A stretch of 34,774 nt of DNA from a gamma proteobacterium symbiont of Bathyaustriella thionipta (GCA_025656775.1 JAHXHI010000104.1:1-34774), one strand, 5' to 3'; shown: positions 1 to 7,365, counted from the stretch's first letter. Made by a program: numbers and translations. The notes: a model not told the origin generated them from the sequence alone.

Positions 1-87
1 CCACTCAAGAGAAAGGCTGAATTAAATCGTTAGCATTATGCTTTATGTCAAAAAAGGTGTTTTTGGAGTAATTCTACAGCCTCAACG
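1..87. repeat. 87-bp terminal inverted repeat, left copy
   Basis: Bases 1-87 are the exact reverse complement of 34687-34773, with no mismatch. The match stops at base 88. Within it, about position 83 outward, the sequence reads as the complement of GAGGCTGTAGAATTA, which looks like the outer tip of an insertion sequence. The copy lies about 30 bp upstream of the first gene. It is most likely the end of a multicopy mobile element at which assembly stopped; the element itself is outside the window. Confidence 0.85.
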
Positions 88-114
88 GCTTCATTATTAA
101 CATTTGGTTGTATT

Positions 115-984
115 ATGGATATAAGCAGCTCAATACATACGACTCATATCACGCACAGTTTTAGTACCTCCCATTCTGTTGTTAACACAGAAGGTGGTTT
201 TGTGCCTGCAACTAATCAGCAGACAGATAGCTTTACTTTTTCTGACAAAGCTCACTCCGCGCTACACACACTTGAGCCATTTGAGGACAAAAGCCTTGCC
301 CAAACAAAACAATATGAAGCGGATATAATTAAGTCTCCATTTGCTGAAGGGAAAGAACCATTAGCTGGTGAAGAGCCTTTAGCTAATAATGAGCCTTCAG
401 CGAATAAAGCCTTTTTAGATGACAAAAAATCAGCGGATGAAAGTGCTCCTGAGAGTAAAAAATCTTTATTTAATGAAGCGCTCTCTGAAGATGAATTGTT
501 GGAAGTTGAAGAATTAAAGCGTCGTGATACAGAAGTCAGAGCTCATGAGCAGGCACATATGTCTGCTGCGGGTAATCTGGCACAGGGTGGAGCCAATTTC
601 TCATTTGAAACAGGTCCTGATGGTAAACGCTATGCAGTGGGGGGAGATGTCAGTATCGATACCTCGCCAGTAACCGGTGATCCTCAGGCAACTCTGAGAA
701 AAGCACAACAAATTCGAAGAGCGGCATCAGCCCCTGTTGATCCTTCATCTCAGGATCGTTCTGTGGCGGCACAGGCAGCAAGAATGGAAGCACAGGCCCG
801 TGTAGAAATTTCTCAACAGGTGAGAGCAAAGCAAACGGAATATATTGATCAGAATACCCCGGAAATTGATTTTTTGGGTCCGCAAAACGAGCGAAATGAA
901 CAAAATATTCAGGATACTTACACAAAAATTCAAAATAGCAGTGTTCTTCAGGAGCAAAGAAGCTTTATTGATTTCTTTATTTAA
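115..984 (+). CDS. SprA-related (CJM1_0395-type) putative metalloprotease
   Basis: This is a 289-residue protein with no signal peptide or membrane segment. Residues 1-125 are low-complexity and rich in Ser, Glu, Lys and Ala, with short repeats of an EPLA-like unit around residues 80-98, and are probably disordered. The conserved part begins near residue 128. It contains the zinc-protease-like HEQAH motif (His144, Glu145, His148) followed by a Gly/Ala-rich segment and a YAVGGDVSID block, both typical of the SprA-related family (PF12118), whose members are annotated as putative metalloproteases without proven substrates. The start codon has no clear Shine-Dalgarno sequence, and the terminal repeat lies directly upstream, so its native promoter may be missing. 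It ends 8 bp from the converging coq7. Family assignment is good; the biochemical role is unknown. Confidence 0.75.
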   Translation: MDISSSIHTTHITHSFSTSHSVVNTEGGFVPATNQQTDSFTFSDKAHSALHTLEPFEDKSLAQTKQYEADIIKSPFAEGKEPLAGEEPLANNEPSANKAFLDDKKSADESAPESKKSLFNEALSEDELLEVEELKRRDTEVRAHEQAHMSAAGNLAQGGANFSFETGPDGKRYAVGGDVSIDTSPVTGDPQATLRKAQQIRRAASAPVDPSSQDRSVAAQAARMEAQARVEISQQVRAKQTEYIDQNTPEIDFLGPQNERNEQNIQDTYTKIQNSSVLQEQRSFIDFFI

Positions 985-992
985 GTGCGCTT

Positions 993-1643
993 CTAGAGAT
1001 AATATGCACCCTTGGTCATCACCTTAGAAGTAATGCTCATCGCTAATTTGACTGCTGCAGGTAAATCCGCACCACCGGCATTTTCAGCAATAACAGCATG
1101 ACGTAATTCATCATCTTTCATTTGTTCTAATATGGCACGGCTTTTATGATCATCAGGAGATAGTTGCACTAAATGGCTTTCCAGATGGCGAACCACCTGA
1201 TGTTCTGTTTCAGAAACAAATCCCAGACTCCATTTATCACCGACTTTTCCGGCTATGGCACCAATTGTCAAAGATCCCATATACCAAAAAGGACTTAAAT
1301 AGCTGACATGTGTACCGAGTTCTTTACAACGGCTGTCACACCAGTCTAAATGATCGTTTTCTTCCTGTGCGGCACGATTCATTTGTTCTCGTACTGCGGA
1401 TAATTTAGCGGTGAGTGCCTGCCCCTGATAAAGTCCCTGAGCAGAGACCTCACCTGCATGATTAATACGCATCAAACGACCAGCCAGTTCTTTATCAGAC
1501 TCACTGAGCGCTCCTTCAGACTGATTATCTGCAGGATTTTTTCTTTCTGTAACCTCAGGCGCACCTAAAAGTGTTCTTACTCCGTTATCAATATGAAATA
1601 AAAACTGATCAAGCGCAGAATACTGCCGATTAGATGATGACAT
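993..1643 (-). CDS. coq7: Coq7-type demethoxyubiquinone hydroxylase
   Basis: This 216-residue diiron monooxygenase hydroxylates the demethoxy-ubiquinol ring in one of the last steps of ubiquinone synthesis, at the inner face of the cytoplasmic membrane. The carboxylate-bridged diiron ligands are visible: Glu65 in HAGEVSA, Glu95 and His98 in EENDH, Glu147 in SETEH, and Glu179 and His182 in DDELRH. The length fits the bacterial Coq7 family. Many gammaproteobacteria use the flavoprotein UbiF instead, and no UbiF-like gene is seen here, consistent with Coq7 doing this step alongside UbiH and UbiI encoded further along. It begins 19 bp after glcF, so the two are probably co-transcribed. Confidence 0.93.
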   Translation of the reverse strand: MSSSNRQYSALDQFLFHIDNGVRTLLGAPEVTERKNPADNQSEGALSESDKELAGRLMRINHAGEVSAQGLYQGQALTAKLSAVREQMNRAAQEENDHLDWCDSRCKELGTHVSYLSPFWYMGSLTIGAIAGKVGDKWSLGFVSETEHQVVRHLESHLVQLSPDDHKSRAILEQMKDDELRHAVIAENAGGADLPAAVKLAMSITSKVMTKGAYYL

Positions 1644-1662
1644 AGAGACCTCTCTATTTAAA

Positions 1663-2934
1663 TTAATTAAGGTTTAACTGTCGTGCCAATAGGCGTACAG
1701 GATGAATGACTTCAATTTTTTGCCCAGACATTACCTCTTGTTTTTCAAGTCCTTGCTTAAAATGCAGGCTGCAGCCAATGTTTGATGAAACAAGTGTATT
1801 GTATTGTTGGTGTGCAATCGCCTCTATTTTATCATCAAGGAGATGATTTGCCACATCAGGGTATTGCAGCATATAACTACCGGCAGCACCACAACAATAG
1901 TTATCATTGAGTTTACTTAAGTGAATACCGGGAATATGCGTTAATAATTCAAATAAAAGTGTCTCTTCTTTTAATACATTTTTTAAACTGCATGGGATAT
2001 GAACGCCAATTTTTTCATTCAAAGGAGAAAATTGTATATTGCTGGATTCAATGGCATGAGATAAAAAAGAAATGGCATCGACACTTTTACGACTGAACTC
2101 ATCTGCTTCTGAGCTATCTAATAACTGCTTATAGTCTTTAAGATGTGCAGAACAACTATTATTAAGAGAAATAATGGCCTGACTTTCCTGAAGTAATGAT
2201 TTAAAGCATTCAATATTTTGTGTTGCCAGCGTTTGCATTGTATGAGCGTCGCCCTGGCGCACACTGATTGCACCACAGCATTGTTGTTGTTCAGGGATAA
2301 TGACATCAATTAAGCAGGCATTTAATAATAATATGATATCTTTAAGTACCTGCTGTTCAAACAGGTCACTGCTGCAGCCCTTAAATAAAATAACCTGTAC
2401 CTTGCTTTGTGAATGAACACCAGGATCCTTAGGTGCAGGATAATATTCTTCTAGTGGTGAAGCCTGAGAAGAATCAGCAGCAATCTCATGGCTAAATTGT
2501 CTGACAGCAGCATAATTAGATTGTTTGCTTAATAATGACTGAAAAGGGGAAAGTGTTTTTACCGCCAGTTTTAACAGAGGATGAAAATAGGGGGTTATCA
2601 GCACCTTCTCAATCATTTTTTGCATGAATGGTCGTTGATAAACTGGGTATTGTGCCTTAACAAGTTCTCTGCCTAAACGGCTAATCTGGCCATAATCCAC
2701 CTGGGATGGGCAGATTTTTTCACAGGCACGACACCCCAAACAATGATCAAGTGATATGAGCAGCGCTTTAGACGGTTCTAATTGTTCCTCTGATAATGCC
2801 TTAAGCAGAGAAATTCGACCACGCGGTGATTCATTCTCAGTTTTAAAAACATGGTAAGTTGGGCAATGTGGGATGCAGATCCCGCAGAGAACACATTGAT
2901 TTGCAAGCTGAGAAATTGTTTTATGAATAGTCAA
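1663..2934 (-). CDS. glcF: Glycolate oxidase iron-sulfur subunit (GlcF-like)
   Basis: This 423-residue protein has two CxxCxxCxxxC [4Fe-4S] ferredoxin motifs (Cys14/17/20/24 and Cys65/68/71/75) followed by two cysteine-rich CCG domains (CCGAIS and CCGAAG), the architecture of GlcF, the electron-transfer subunit of glycolate oxidase. GlcF normally works with the flavoprotein subunits GlcD and GlcE to pass electrons from glycolate to quinone. Neither is adjacent, so the partner must be elsewhere or the protein may serve another 2-hydroxyacid dehydrogenase. It is the promoter-proximal gene of a two-gene unit with coq7. The ATG at 2934 places the first Fe-S motif at the usual distance from the N terminus. 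Confidence 0.85.
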   Translation of the reverse strand: MTIHKTISQLANQCVLCGICIPHCPTYHVFKTENESPRGRISLLKALSEEQLEPSKALLISLDHCLGCRACEKICPSQVDYGQISRLGRELVKAQYPVYQRPFMQKMIEKVLITPYFHPLLKLAVKTLSPFQSLLSKQSNYAAVRQFSHEIAADSSQASPLEEYYPAPKDPGVHSQSKVQVILFKGCSSDLFEQQVLKDIILLLNACLIDVIIPEQQQCCGAISVRQGDAHTMQTLATQNIECFKSLLQESQAIISLNNSCSAHLKDYKQLLDSSEADEFSRKSVDAISFLSHAIESSNIQFSPLNEKIGVHIPCSLKNVLKEETLLFELLTHIPGIHLSKLNDNYCCGAAGSYMLQYPDVANHLLDDKIEAIAHQQYNTLVSSNIGCSLHFKQGLEKQEVMSGQKIEVIHPVRLLARQLNLN

Positions 2935-2960
2935 AAAAGGAATAATCCGAAGCCAGAGAG

Positions 2961-2977
2961 TATAATGTTGTATTATA
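2961..2977. promoter_or_regulatory. Palindromic bidirectional -10 region
   Basis: The 82-bp gap between the divergent glcF and ferredoxin genes holds a perfect palindrome, TATAAT-GTTGT-ATTATA, so a consensus -10 hexamer faces both ways. Matching -35 boxes are poor in both directions. It could be a divergent promoter with overlapping polymerase sites, a regulator-binding palindrome, or both. Confidence 0.4.
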
Positions 2978-3016
2978 ACACCTCAATATAAAACAATAAG
3001 GTAATCGCAAGCTAAT

Positions 3017-3331
3017 ATGTCATATTATTCAAAACATGTTTTTTTCTGTACCAATGATCGGGAGGATGGCGGGCCGTGCTGTCAACGTTTTAATACCCGA
3101 AAAATGCGTAAATATGTTAAAAATAAATGTAAAGAACTGGGGATTCATGGCGAAGATCAAGTACGCATCAATAGCGGTGGTTGTATGGGACGTTGTAATG
3201 AAGGCCCAGTGATTGTAGTTTACCCAGAAGCTATTTGGTATACCTTTGTTGATGAAGAAGACCTCGATGAAATCATACAACAGCACTTGTTAAAAGGACA
3301 AATTGTTCAACGATTACAATTACCAGGCTAA
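3017..3331 (+). CDS. Thioredoxin-like [2Fe-2S] ferredoxin
   Basis: This 104-residue protein matches the small (2Fe-2S) ferredoxin-domain family with a thioredoxin-like fold. It shows the N-terminal HVFFCTN strand with Cys11, a CC pair at 21-22, and the C-terminal GGCMGRCNEGP cluster loop with Cys56 and Cys60, followed by VVYPE and a YTFVDEEDLDEII tail typical of the family. It is soluble and cytoplasmic. Physiological partners of the stand-alone members are generally unknown; here it is divergent from glcF-coq7, which suggests but does not prove a link to redox or quinone metabolism. No terminator follows closely. Confidence 0.85.
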   Translation: MSYYSKHVFFCTNDREDGGPCCQRFNTRKMRKYVKNKCKELGIHGEDQVRINSGGCMGRCNEGPVIVVYPEAIWYTFVDEEDLDEIIQQHLLKGQIVQRLQLPG

Positions 3332-3400
3332 CGGAAACGAATCTAATGTTTGAACTAAGTCCGTTTATTGTAAATTAAAACTATTTTAATGAATATGTGC

Positions 3401-3429
3401 TTGACATACAGGAGCTATATAAGTATATT
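3401..3429 (+). promoter_or_regulatory. Near-consensus sigma70 promoter of a putative small RNA
   Basis: A perfect -35 TTGACA (3401-3406), an exact 17-bp spacer and a -10 TATATT (3424-3429, five of six) form one of the best promoters in the window. No credible coding sequence follows before the terminator at 3509-3547. Predicted transcription start is about 3436. Confidence 0.7.
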
Positions 3430-3435
3430 ATTATT

Positions 3436-3547
3436 CAACTGATTACTGTTCACATGATGTGACAGCAGTTATTTTATACCTCCATCCTCCTTTGGTGGTT
3501 TTTAAAATGGCGCAGCTCCCCCCCCTTAGTTGCGCCTTATTTTTTTC
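3436..3547 (+). ncRNA. Candidate intergenic small RNA with anti-Shine-Dalgarno motifs
   Basis: A transcript from the promoter at 3401-3429 to the terminator at 3509-3547 would be about 110 nt. It begins with a hairpin at 3446-3465 (CTGT-bulge-CACA, loop TGA, TGTG-ACAG). A single-stranded-looking stretch follows with two CCTCC motifs (3479-3483 and 3486-3490), the second read as TCCTCCTTT, close to the 3' tail of 16S rRNA and so complementary to ribosome-binding sites. It ends in the terminator hairpin. This is the layout of a trans-acting small RNA with a C/U-rich seed. No known family was recognised, and expression is inferred only from the flanking signals. Confidence 0.5.
3509..3547 (+). 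terminator. Intrinsic terminator
   Basis: A 9-bp stem (3509-3517 with 3528-3536, one G-T pair) encloses a C-rich loop and is followed by TTATTTTTTT. It would end the putative small RNA and any read-through from the ferredoxin gene. Confidence 0.75.
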
Positions 3548-3647
3548 TCCATTTCTTTTATACATTACCTAAAATTAAAGACAATCAAGAGCAGTAATTT
3601 CAGTAACTATTTTTGATAAAAAGCTTTTTAAATAGTAAAAAGTCATG

Positions 3648-3653
3648 TATAAT
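3648..3653 (+). promoter_or_regulatory. -10 element of the rplM-rpsI promoter
   Basis: A perfect TATAAT preceded by TG sits 168 bp upstream of the rplM start; the -35 region is T-rich and weak. The long GC-richer leader (about 3660-3820), containing GGCTGGTTCGGTTC and further potential stems, could hold the L13 autoregulatory structure known for rplM in other bacteria, but I could not fold it confidently. Confidence 0.5.
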
Positions 3654-3820
3654 CTCGTGCTCTTTGAATCACAAGTGTTTATTCAGGCTGGTTCGGTTCA
3701 GTGAATCGATTTAATTATCTGGTTATAATGAGAAAAGTTAAAATCAGATTGCTTAAAGCAGAGTAGCCAGACAAAATACTTATATTGAATAAACCAAATA
3801 AATATACAGGCGCTGTAAAA

Positions 3821-4249
3821 ATGAAGACATATAGTGCGAAACCAGAAACTGTTGAACGTGACTGGTATATCGTTGATGCTGAAAACAAAACCCTGGGTCG
3901 TCTGTCAACAGAAATTGCCAGACGTCTTCGTGGTAAACATAAACCAGAATACACTCCTCACGTAGATACAGGTGATTACATTGTTGTGATCAATGCTGAA
4001 AAAGTCTATGTCAGCGGTAACAAAAGAACCGATAAAATGTACCACCACCATACGGGTTATGTCGGTAATTTAAAAAGCATCAGTTTTGACAAGCTGATCG
4101 AAAGAGCACCTGAACGTGTTATTGAGACAGCAGTTAAAGGTATGTTACCTAAAAATCCTTTAGGTCGTGCCATGTACAAGAAGATGAAAGTCTATGCAGG
4201 TAGTGAGCATCCTCATACTGCACAACAACCCAAGACTCTCGAAATATAA
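3821..4249 (+). CDS. rplM: 50S ribosomal protein L13
   Basis: The 142-residue product from the ATG at 3821 starts [15 protein letters not shown] and has the same length as E. coli L13. An in-frame TTG at 3785 would add 12 residues that do not belong to the family, so the ATG is chosen. Family landmarks include [17 protein letters not shown], the HHHTGY segment and [12 protein letters not shown]13 is an early-assembling protein of the large subunit. It is followed 46 bp later by rpsI, the universal bacterial pair. Confidence 0.97.
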   Translation: MKTYSAKPETVERDWYIVDAENKTLGRLSTEIARRLRGKHKPEYTPHVDTGDYIVVINAEKVYVSGNKRTDKMYHHHTGYVGNLKSISFDKLIERAPERVIETAVKGMLPKNPLGRAMYKKMKVYAGSEHPHTAQQPKTLEI

Positions 4250-4295
4250 ACGGCGCAGCTTAAATAAATCGTTTAAGCTAAAAACAGGATAAATT

Positions 4296-4685
4296 ATGAC
4301 TACTCAATATTATGCAACAGGTCGCCGTAAAAGCTCATCTGCACGCGTTTATTTACGTCCAGGTAAAGGTGACATCACAATTAACAATCGTCCAATTGAA
4401 GTATTCTTTGGTCGTGAAACATCAAGAATGGTCGTTCGTCAGCCTCTGGAATTAACAGAAATGCTGGAAAAGTTTGATGTGATGATTAATGTTAACGGAG
4501 GTGGTATCACCGGTCAGGCGGGTGCAATTCGTCACGGCATTACTCGTGCTCTTATCGAGTATGATGAAGCACTACGTACTCCACTGCGAAAAGCTGGATT
4601 CGTAACACGTGATGCACGTCAGGTCGAACGTAAGAAAATTGGTCTGCATAAAGCACGTAAGCGTCCACAATACTCAAAACGTTAA
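4296..4685 (+). CDS. rpsI: 30S ribosomal protein S9
   Basis: The 129-residue protein starts with the typical [16 protein letters not shown] block and ends in the conserved basic tail [11 protein letters not shown], whose last residues contact tRNA in the ribosomal P site. An AGGA Shine-Dalgarno lies about 8 bases upstream. It is co-transcribed with rplM and closed by a strong terminator. Confidence 0.97.
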   Translation: MTTQYYATGRRKSSSARVYLRPGKGDITINNRPIEVFFGRETSRMVVRQPLELTEMLEKFDVMINVNGGGITGQAGAIRHGITRALIEYDEALRTPLRKAGFVTRDARQVERKKIGLHKARKRPQYSKR

Positions 4686-4692
4686 GCGTATT

Positions 4693-4763
4693 CAGACAAC
4701 AATATCTATTGTTGTCTGGTGTAGAAAAAAGCCCTGTCGAGCAATCGCCAGGGCTTTTTTTAT
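4693..4763 (+). terminator. Double hairpin with terminator after rpsI
   Basis: An 11-bp perfect stem (4693-4703 with 4708-4718) is followed by a second stem, AAAAAAGCCCTG (4725-4736) with CAGGGCTTTTTT (4749-4760). The second is a classical A-tract/T-tract intrinsic terminator that could work in both directions. Confidence 0.9.
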
Positions 4764-4876
4764 GCAACATTATCGGTTACATCAGTAGTGAATAAACAGG
4801 GTAAAACAAATATCTAGTCATAATATTATTGATATAAACGCTTTTACGCTCAAATTCTACATAATAAAAATAAAAT

Positions 4877-4892
4877 GTTGTAAAAAAACAAC
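4877..4892. promoter_or_regulatory. GTTGT-N6-ACAAC palindrome, distal copy
   Basis: A 16-bp inverted repeat, GTTGT-AAAAAA-ACAAC, in the 430-bp AT-rich gap before the porin gene. It has the same half-sites and spacing as the copy at 4982-4997. It may be an operator for a dimeric regulator; which one is unknown. Confidence 0.4.
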
Positions 4893-4981
4893 TATAAAAA
4901 CAGATAAAATATTAATTCAACTTGTTATAAAGAATCTCTAAGTGATTGATAAAATATTTTTAAGGTAAAAAATATGTTTTT

Positions 4982-4997
4982 GTTGTAATAAAACAAC
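4982..4997. promoter_or_regulatory. GTTGT-N6-ACAAC palindrome, proximal copy
   Basis: The second 16-bp inverted repeat, GTTGT-AATAAA-ACAAC, starts exactly 105 bp after the first, about ten helical turns, and lies about 50 bp upstream of the proposed porin -35 box. Because it is followed by GTTTTTTT, it could instead be a weak terminator-like hairpin. Confidence 0.4.
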
Positions 4998-5046
4998 AGT
5001 TTTTTTATGTGATTTATAAAAAATGTCGTTTTTTTTTTAAAAAGTG

Positions 5047-5075
5047 TTGCATTATAGATAAAAAGAGCATAAATT
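5047..5075 (+). promoter_or_regulatory. Possible porin promoter
   Basis: TTGCAT (5047-5052), a 17-bp spacer and TAAATT (5070-5075) give a moderate sigma70 match. The predicted leader is about 110 nt, which suits post-transcriptional control common for porin mRNAs. The rest of 4764-5190 is very AT-rich with no coding potential. Confidence 0.35.
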
Positions 5076-5191
5076 AGGACCTGTCAGTGAAACATTGCTC
5101 CAAAAACTGTGAATAATTTATCTGTACACAACTTTTGAAGCAAAAAACAAAGATTAACGTCTTAAAATTTTTATAATACTAAGGAAATAAA

Positions 5192-6304
5192 ATGAAAAAA
5201 TTAATTGCTGCTGCTGTTGCTGCTGCCGTAATCGCGCCTGTTACTGCGATGGCTTCTGGACCAGTTCTATATGGTAAGTTACAGATGTCTATCAACGCGC
5301 TTGATAACAATGGTTCAACTACTGCCGGAAACGAATATAGCGAAGTCAGCTTAAACTCTAACCACTCACGTCTGGGTATTAAAGGTTCTGAAGACTTAGG
5401 TAATGGCATGAAAGTCGGTTACTTAATCGAGTGGCAGGTTGATATGGATGGTGATGGCAGTAACTCTGGTGGTGCTGATCTGGGTGAACGTAACCGTGCT
5501 GTTACTTTGTCTGGTGACTGGGGTACTATGCTAGCGGGTCGTTGGGATACGCCTGTTAAATCTGTTGGTCGTAAAGTTGATTTATTCCCTGAGCGTTTAG
5601 GTGATAACCGTAACATGAACTCTAACGGTGTTTTATTAGACCTTCGTGTTCCAAATGTACTTGCTTATGTTACTCCAAACATGAACGGCTTTAGCTCTAC
5701 TATTGGTTATGTTTTTGATGCTGGTACTGGTTTTGCTACACCAGGTGCACCTGCTGATAATTCAGACAACTCTGCATTTTCTATCAATGGTATCTATAAC
5801 AACGGTCCTATCTATGTAGGTGTTGGTTACCAGGATGTTTATGATGCTAATGTTGTTGGTTCTGATAACCAGAAGACTATTCGTGTAGCGGGTTCTTATG
5901 CTTTTGGTGATTTCAAAGTACTAGGTAGCTATACTGATGTCAGCAATGCTGGTACAACTGATGGCTGGGATACAGATATCTGGTCACTTGGTGCATCTTA
6001 CAAGATGGGCAACAACACCATTAAAGTACAGCTAACTGAACGTGATGAGTATGATGATGCTAAAGACATGCCTAACAGCGGTGATGAGACAGGTGCTAAG
6101 CAATGGGCAATCGCTCTTGACCACACAATGTCTAAGCGTACTACAGTTTACGTAGAATATGCAGATCTGAGCAACGATGACAATAGTACTTCAAGATCTT
6201 GGGCTGCAGCAGGTGGTAACACTGCAGGCGTAGGTACTAATGCTGCTGGTACTAAAAACCGGGATACTGATGGTTTCGGCGTTGGTATTATCCACAAGTT
6301 CTAA
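5192..6304 (+). CDS. Outer-membrane general porin
   Basis: This 370-residue protein has a classical signal peptide (MKKLIAAAVAAAVIAPVTAMA, cleavage about residue 21-22) and begins with a GPVLYGKLQMSI strand. It then shows alternating amphipathic strands typical of a 16-stranded Gram-negative porin, with the 'HSRLGIKGSEDLGNGMK' block and the 'LSGDWGTMLAGRWDTP' constriction-side segment. It ends in a phenylalanine (IIHKF), the BAM-complex signal for outer-membrane insertion. Acidic, Asn-rich loops suggest a general diffusion channel, but specificity cannot be read. AAGGA at 5180-5184 is a good ribosome-binding site. Codon use looks more highly expressed (GGT, CGT, AAC) than its neighbours. Confidence 0.9.
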   Translation: MKKLIAAAVAAAVIAPVTAMASGPVLYGKLQMSINALDNNGSTTAGNEYSEVSLNSNHSRLGIKGSEDLGNGMKVGYLIEWQVDMDGDGSNSGGADLGERNRAVTLSGDWGTMLAGRWDTPVKSVGRKVDLFPERLGDNRNMNSNGVLLDLRVPNVLAYVTPNMNGFSSTIGYVFDAGTGFATPGAPADNSDNSAFSINGIYNNGPIYVGVGYQDVYDANVVGSDNQKTIRVAGSYAFGDFKVLGSYTDVSNAGTTDGWDTDIWSLGASYKMGNNTIKVQLTERDEYDDAKDMPNSGDETGAKQWAIALDHTMSKRTTVYVEYADLSNDDNSTSRSWAAAGGNTAGVGTNAAGTKNRDTDGFGVGIIHKF

Positions 6305-6310
6305 GTCTTG

Positions 6311-6370
6311 TCTCTTATAAAGAGAATAAGAATTCTGACTTAGCGGCTCTCTTAGTAGAGAGCAAGCTAA
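6311..6370 (+). other. Two nested hairpins after the porin gene
   Basis: TCTCT (6311-6315) pairs with AGAGA (6321-6325). Then TTAGC (6340-6344) pairs with GCTAA (6366-6370) around an inner GCTCTC (6346-6351)/GAGAGC (6358-6363) stem. They may stabilise the 3' end of the porin mRNA. Confidence 0.4.
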
Positions 6371-6397
6371 ACAGAAATTAGAATGCGTTTTGTTCTA

Positions 6398-6437
6398 AGA
6401 GAAGGGTAGTCAGAAATGACTACCCTTCTCTTATCTT
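6398..6437 (+). terminator. Strong hairpin ending the porin transcript
   Basis: A perfect 15-bp stem (6398-6412 with 6417-6431) is capped by a GAAA tetraloop and followed by TATCTTATC. The tract is not a pure T run, but stem strength and position after the porin make a terminator or 3' stabiliser likely. Confidence 0.7.
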
Positions 6438-6462
6438 ATCAATGGGGTCAGAGTAAATTGAT
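6438..6462 (+). repeat. GGGGTCAGAGT hairpin repeat, copy 1
   Basis: ATCAAT and ATTGAT enclose GGGGTCAGAGTAA, making a small imperfect palindrome directly after the porin terminator. A reverse-orientation copy lies at 7366-7389 and a direct copy at 12206-12234. Such GGGGTCAGAGT elements are REP-like partners of RAYT transposases. Confidence 0.75.
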
Positions 6463-6573
6463 TTCTGATAATTTCCTCTAAAATTGGTTTTCCAAACAAT
6501 TTAAAACGTTTAGCAAGTTTTTGCTGAGATAAGTGAGCAATGTTAACCATGCCAAAAAATTTTCAAAGCATCG

Positions 6574-7293
6574 CTAGCAATGATTTTCTTTTCTAAGCTT
6601 GTATTGAGCTGATTTTCTATCACCGCCGCGTAATGAAGGGGAGGCACGTCTGCCGGTTTGCTTCTCAACTTGTTTTTTAAAGTTCTTTTCACCTAATACC
6701 CATGCTTTATTGGTTGTTGTGCGAATTTCCTCTAATGTCTTATCGTTTAATTCTTGAGCAAATAATGTCAGGTAGGCTGTTTGTCTTTCTTTATCGGTAT
6801 TACCAAGAGACTGATAGCAAGCATGTGGAGTAATAAGATTGACATTTTTCCCCAGGGCATTTTTTTTAAAACTGGACCAGGGGTAATCTGCAGGGTGTGA
6901 TACCATCTGTGCTCGAACAGGATTCAATTCAATATAACGACTAACCGTTAATAAATAGTTTTCACTATCTACGAGTGTTGATTTAAATCGGCCTTCCCAT
7001 AATGTACCACTTCGTTGGTATGTTTGATTAATATAACGCACATAATATCGACCTAGAGATTGAAGTAACCGACTTACGCCTTCTGAATCCTCTGGAGTTA
7101 AAAGTAAATGGACATGATTGGTCATTAATATATAACTGTGAATTTGAACTTTATATTTTTTACTGTATTCATTGAGTTTATCTAAATAAACAGTATAGTC
7201 TTGCTCAGAAAAAAAGCAGGCCTGATGATTATTACCCCTCTGAATAACATGTTGAGGGATTCCTGGTAAATTGAGTCGTGGTAATCTTGCCAT
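6574..7293 (-). CDS. REP-associated tyrosine transposase (RAYT, IS200/Y1 type)
   Basis: A 239-residue HUH-superfamily nuclease. It opens with the family signature MARLPRLNLPGIPQHVIQRG and carries the metal-binding NHVH motif (His60 and His62). A SLGRYYVRYIN segment (residues 78-89) supplies the catalytic tyrosine, and PVRAQMV and YPWSSF complete the typical order. RAYTs cut and join single-stranded DNA of small palindromic repeats, and the flanking hairpins are its likely substrates. All key residues are present, so it is probably active. It lies between the porin terminator and the giant flavoprotein gene, transcribed against both. Confidence 0.92.
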   Translation of the reverse strand: MARLPRLNLPGIPQHVIQRGNNHQACFFSEQDYTVYLDKLNEYSKKYKVQIHSYILMTNHVHLLLTPEDSEGVSRLLQSLGRYYVRYINQTYQRSGTLWEGRFKSTLVDSENYLLTVSRYIELNPVRAQMVSHPADYPWSSFKKNALGKNVNLITPHACYQSLGNTDKERQTAYLTLFAQELNDKTLEEIRTTTNKAWVLGEKNFKKQVEKQTGRRASPSLRGGDRKSAQYKLRKENHC

Positions 7294-7365
7294 CGTTTAA
7301 CCATTTGCTTAATTTTAACTCGATTGATTGATAGTAAGAGTAAAGGAGAAAAATGATAAAATCAA

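Noticed and set aside
745-957. Antisense frames inside the first gene and similar frames elsewhere
   Set aside because: They lie opposite well-supported coding sequences, show no family motifs and have no start signals.
3660-3720. tRNA-like GGTTCGGTTC segment in the rplM leader
   Set aside because: No acceptor stem, anticodon arm or CCA-compatible end can be formed around it; it is more likely leader structure.
3785-3820. TTG-initiated N-terminal extension of L13
   Set aside because: The extra 12 residues are not part of the L13 family and the ATG at 3821 gives the standard 142 residues.
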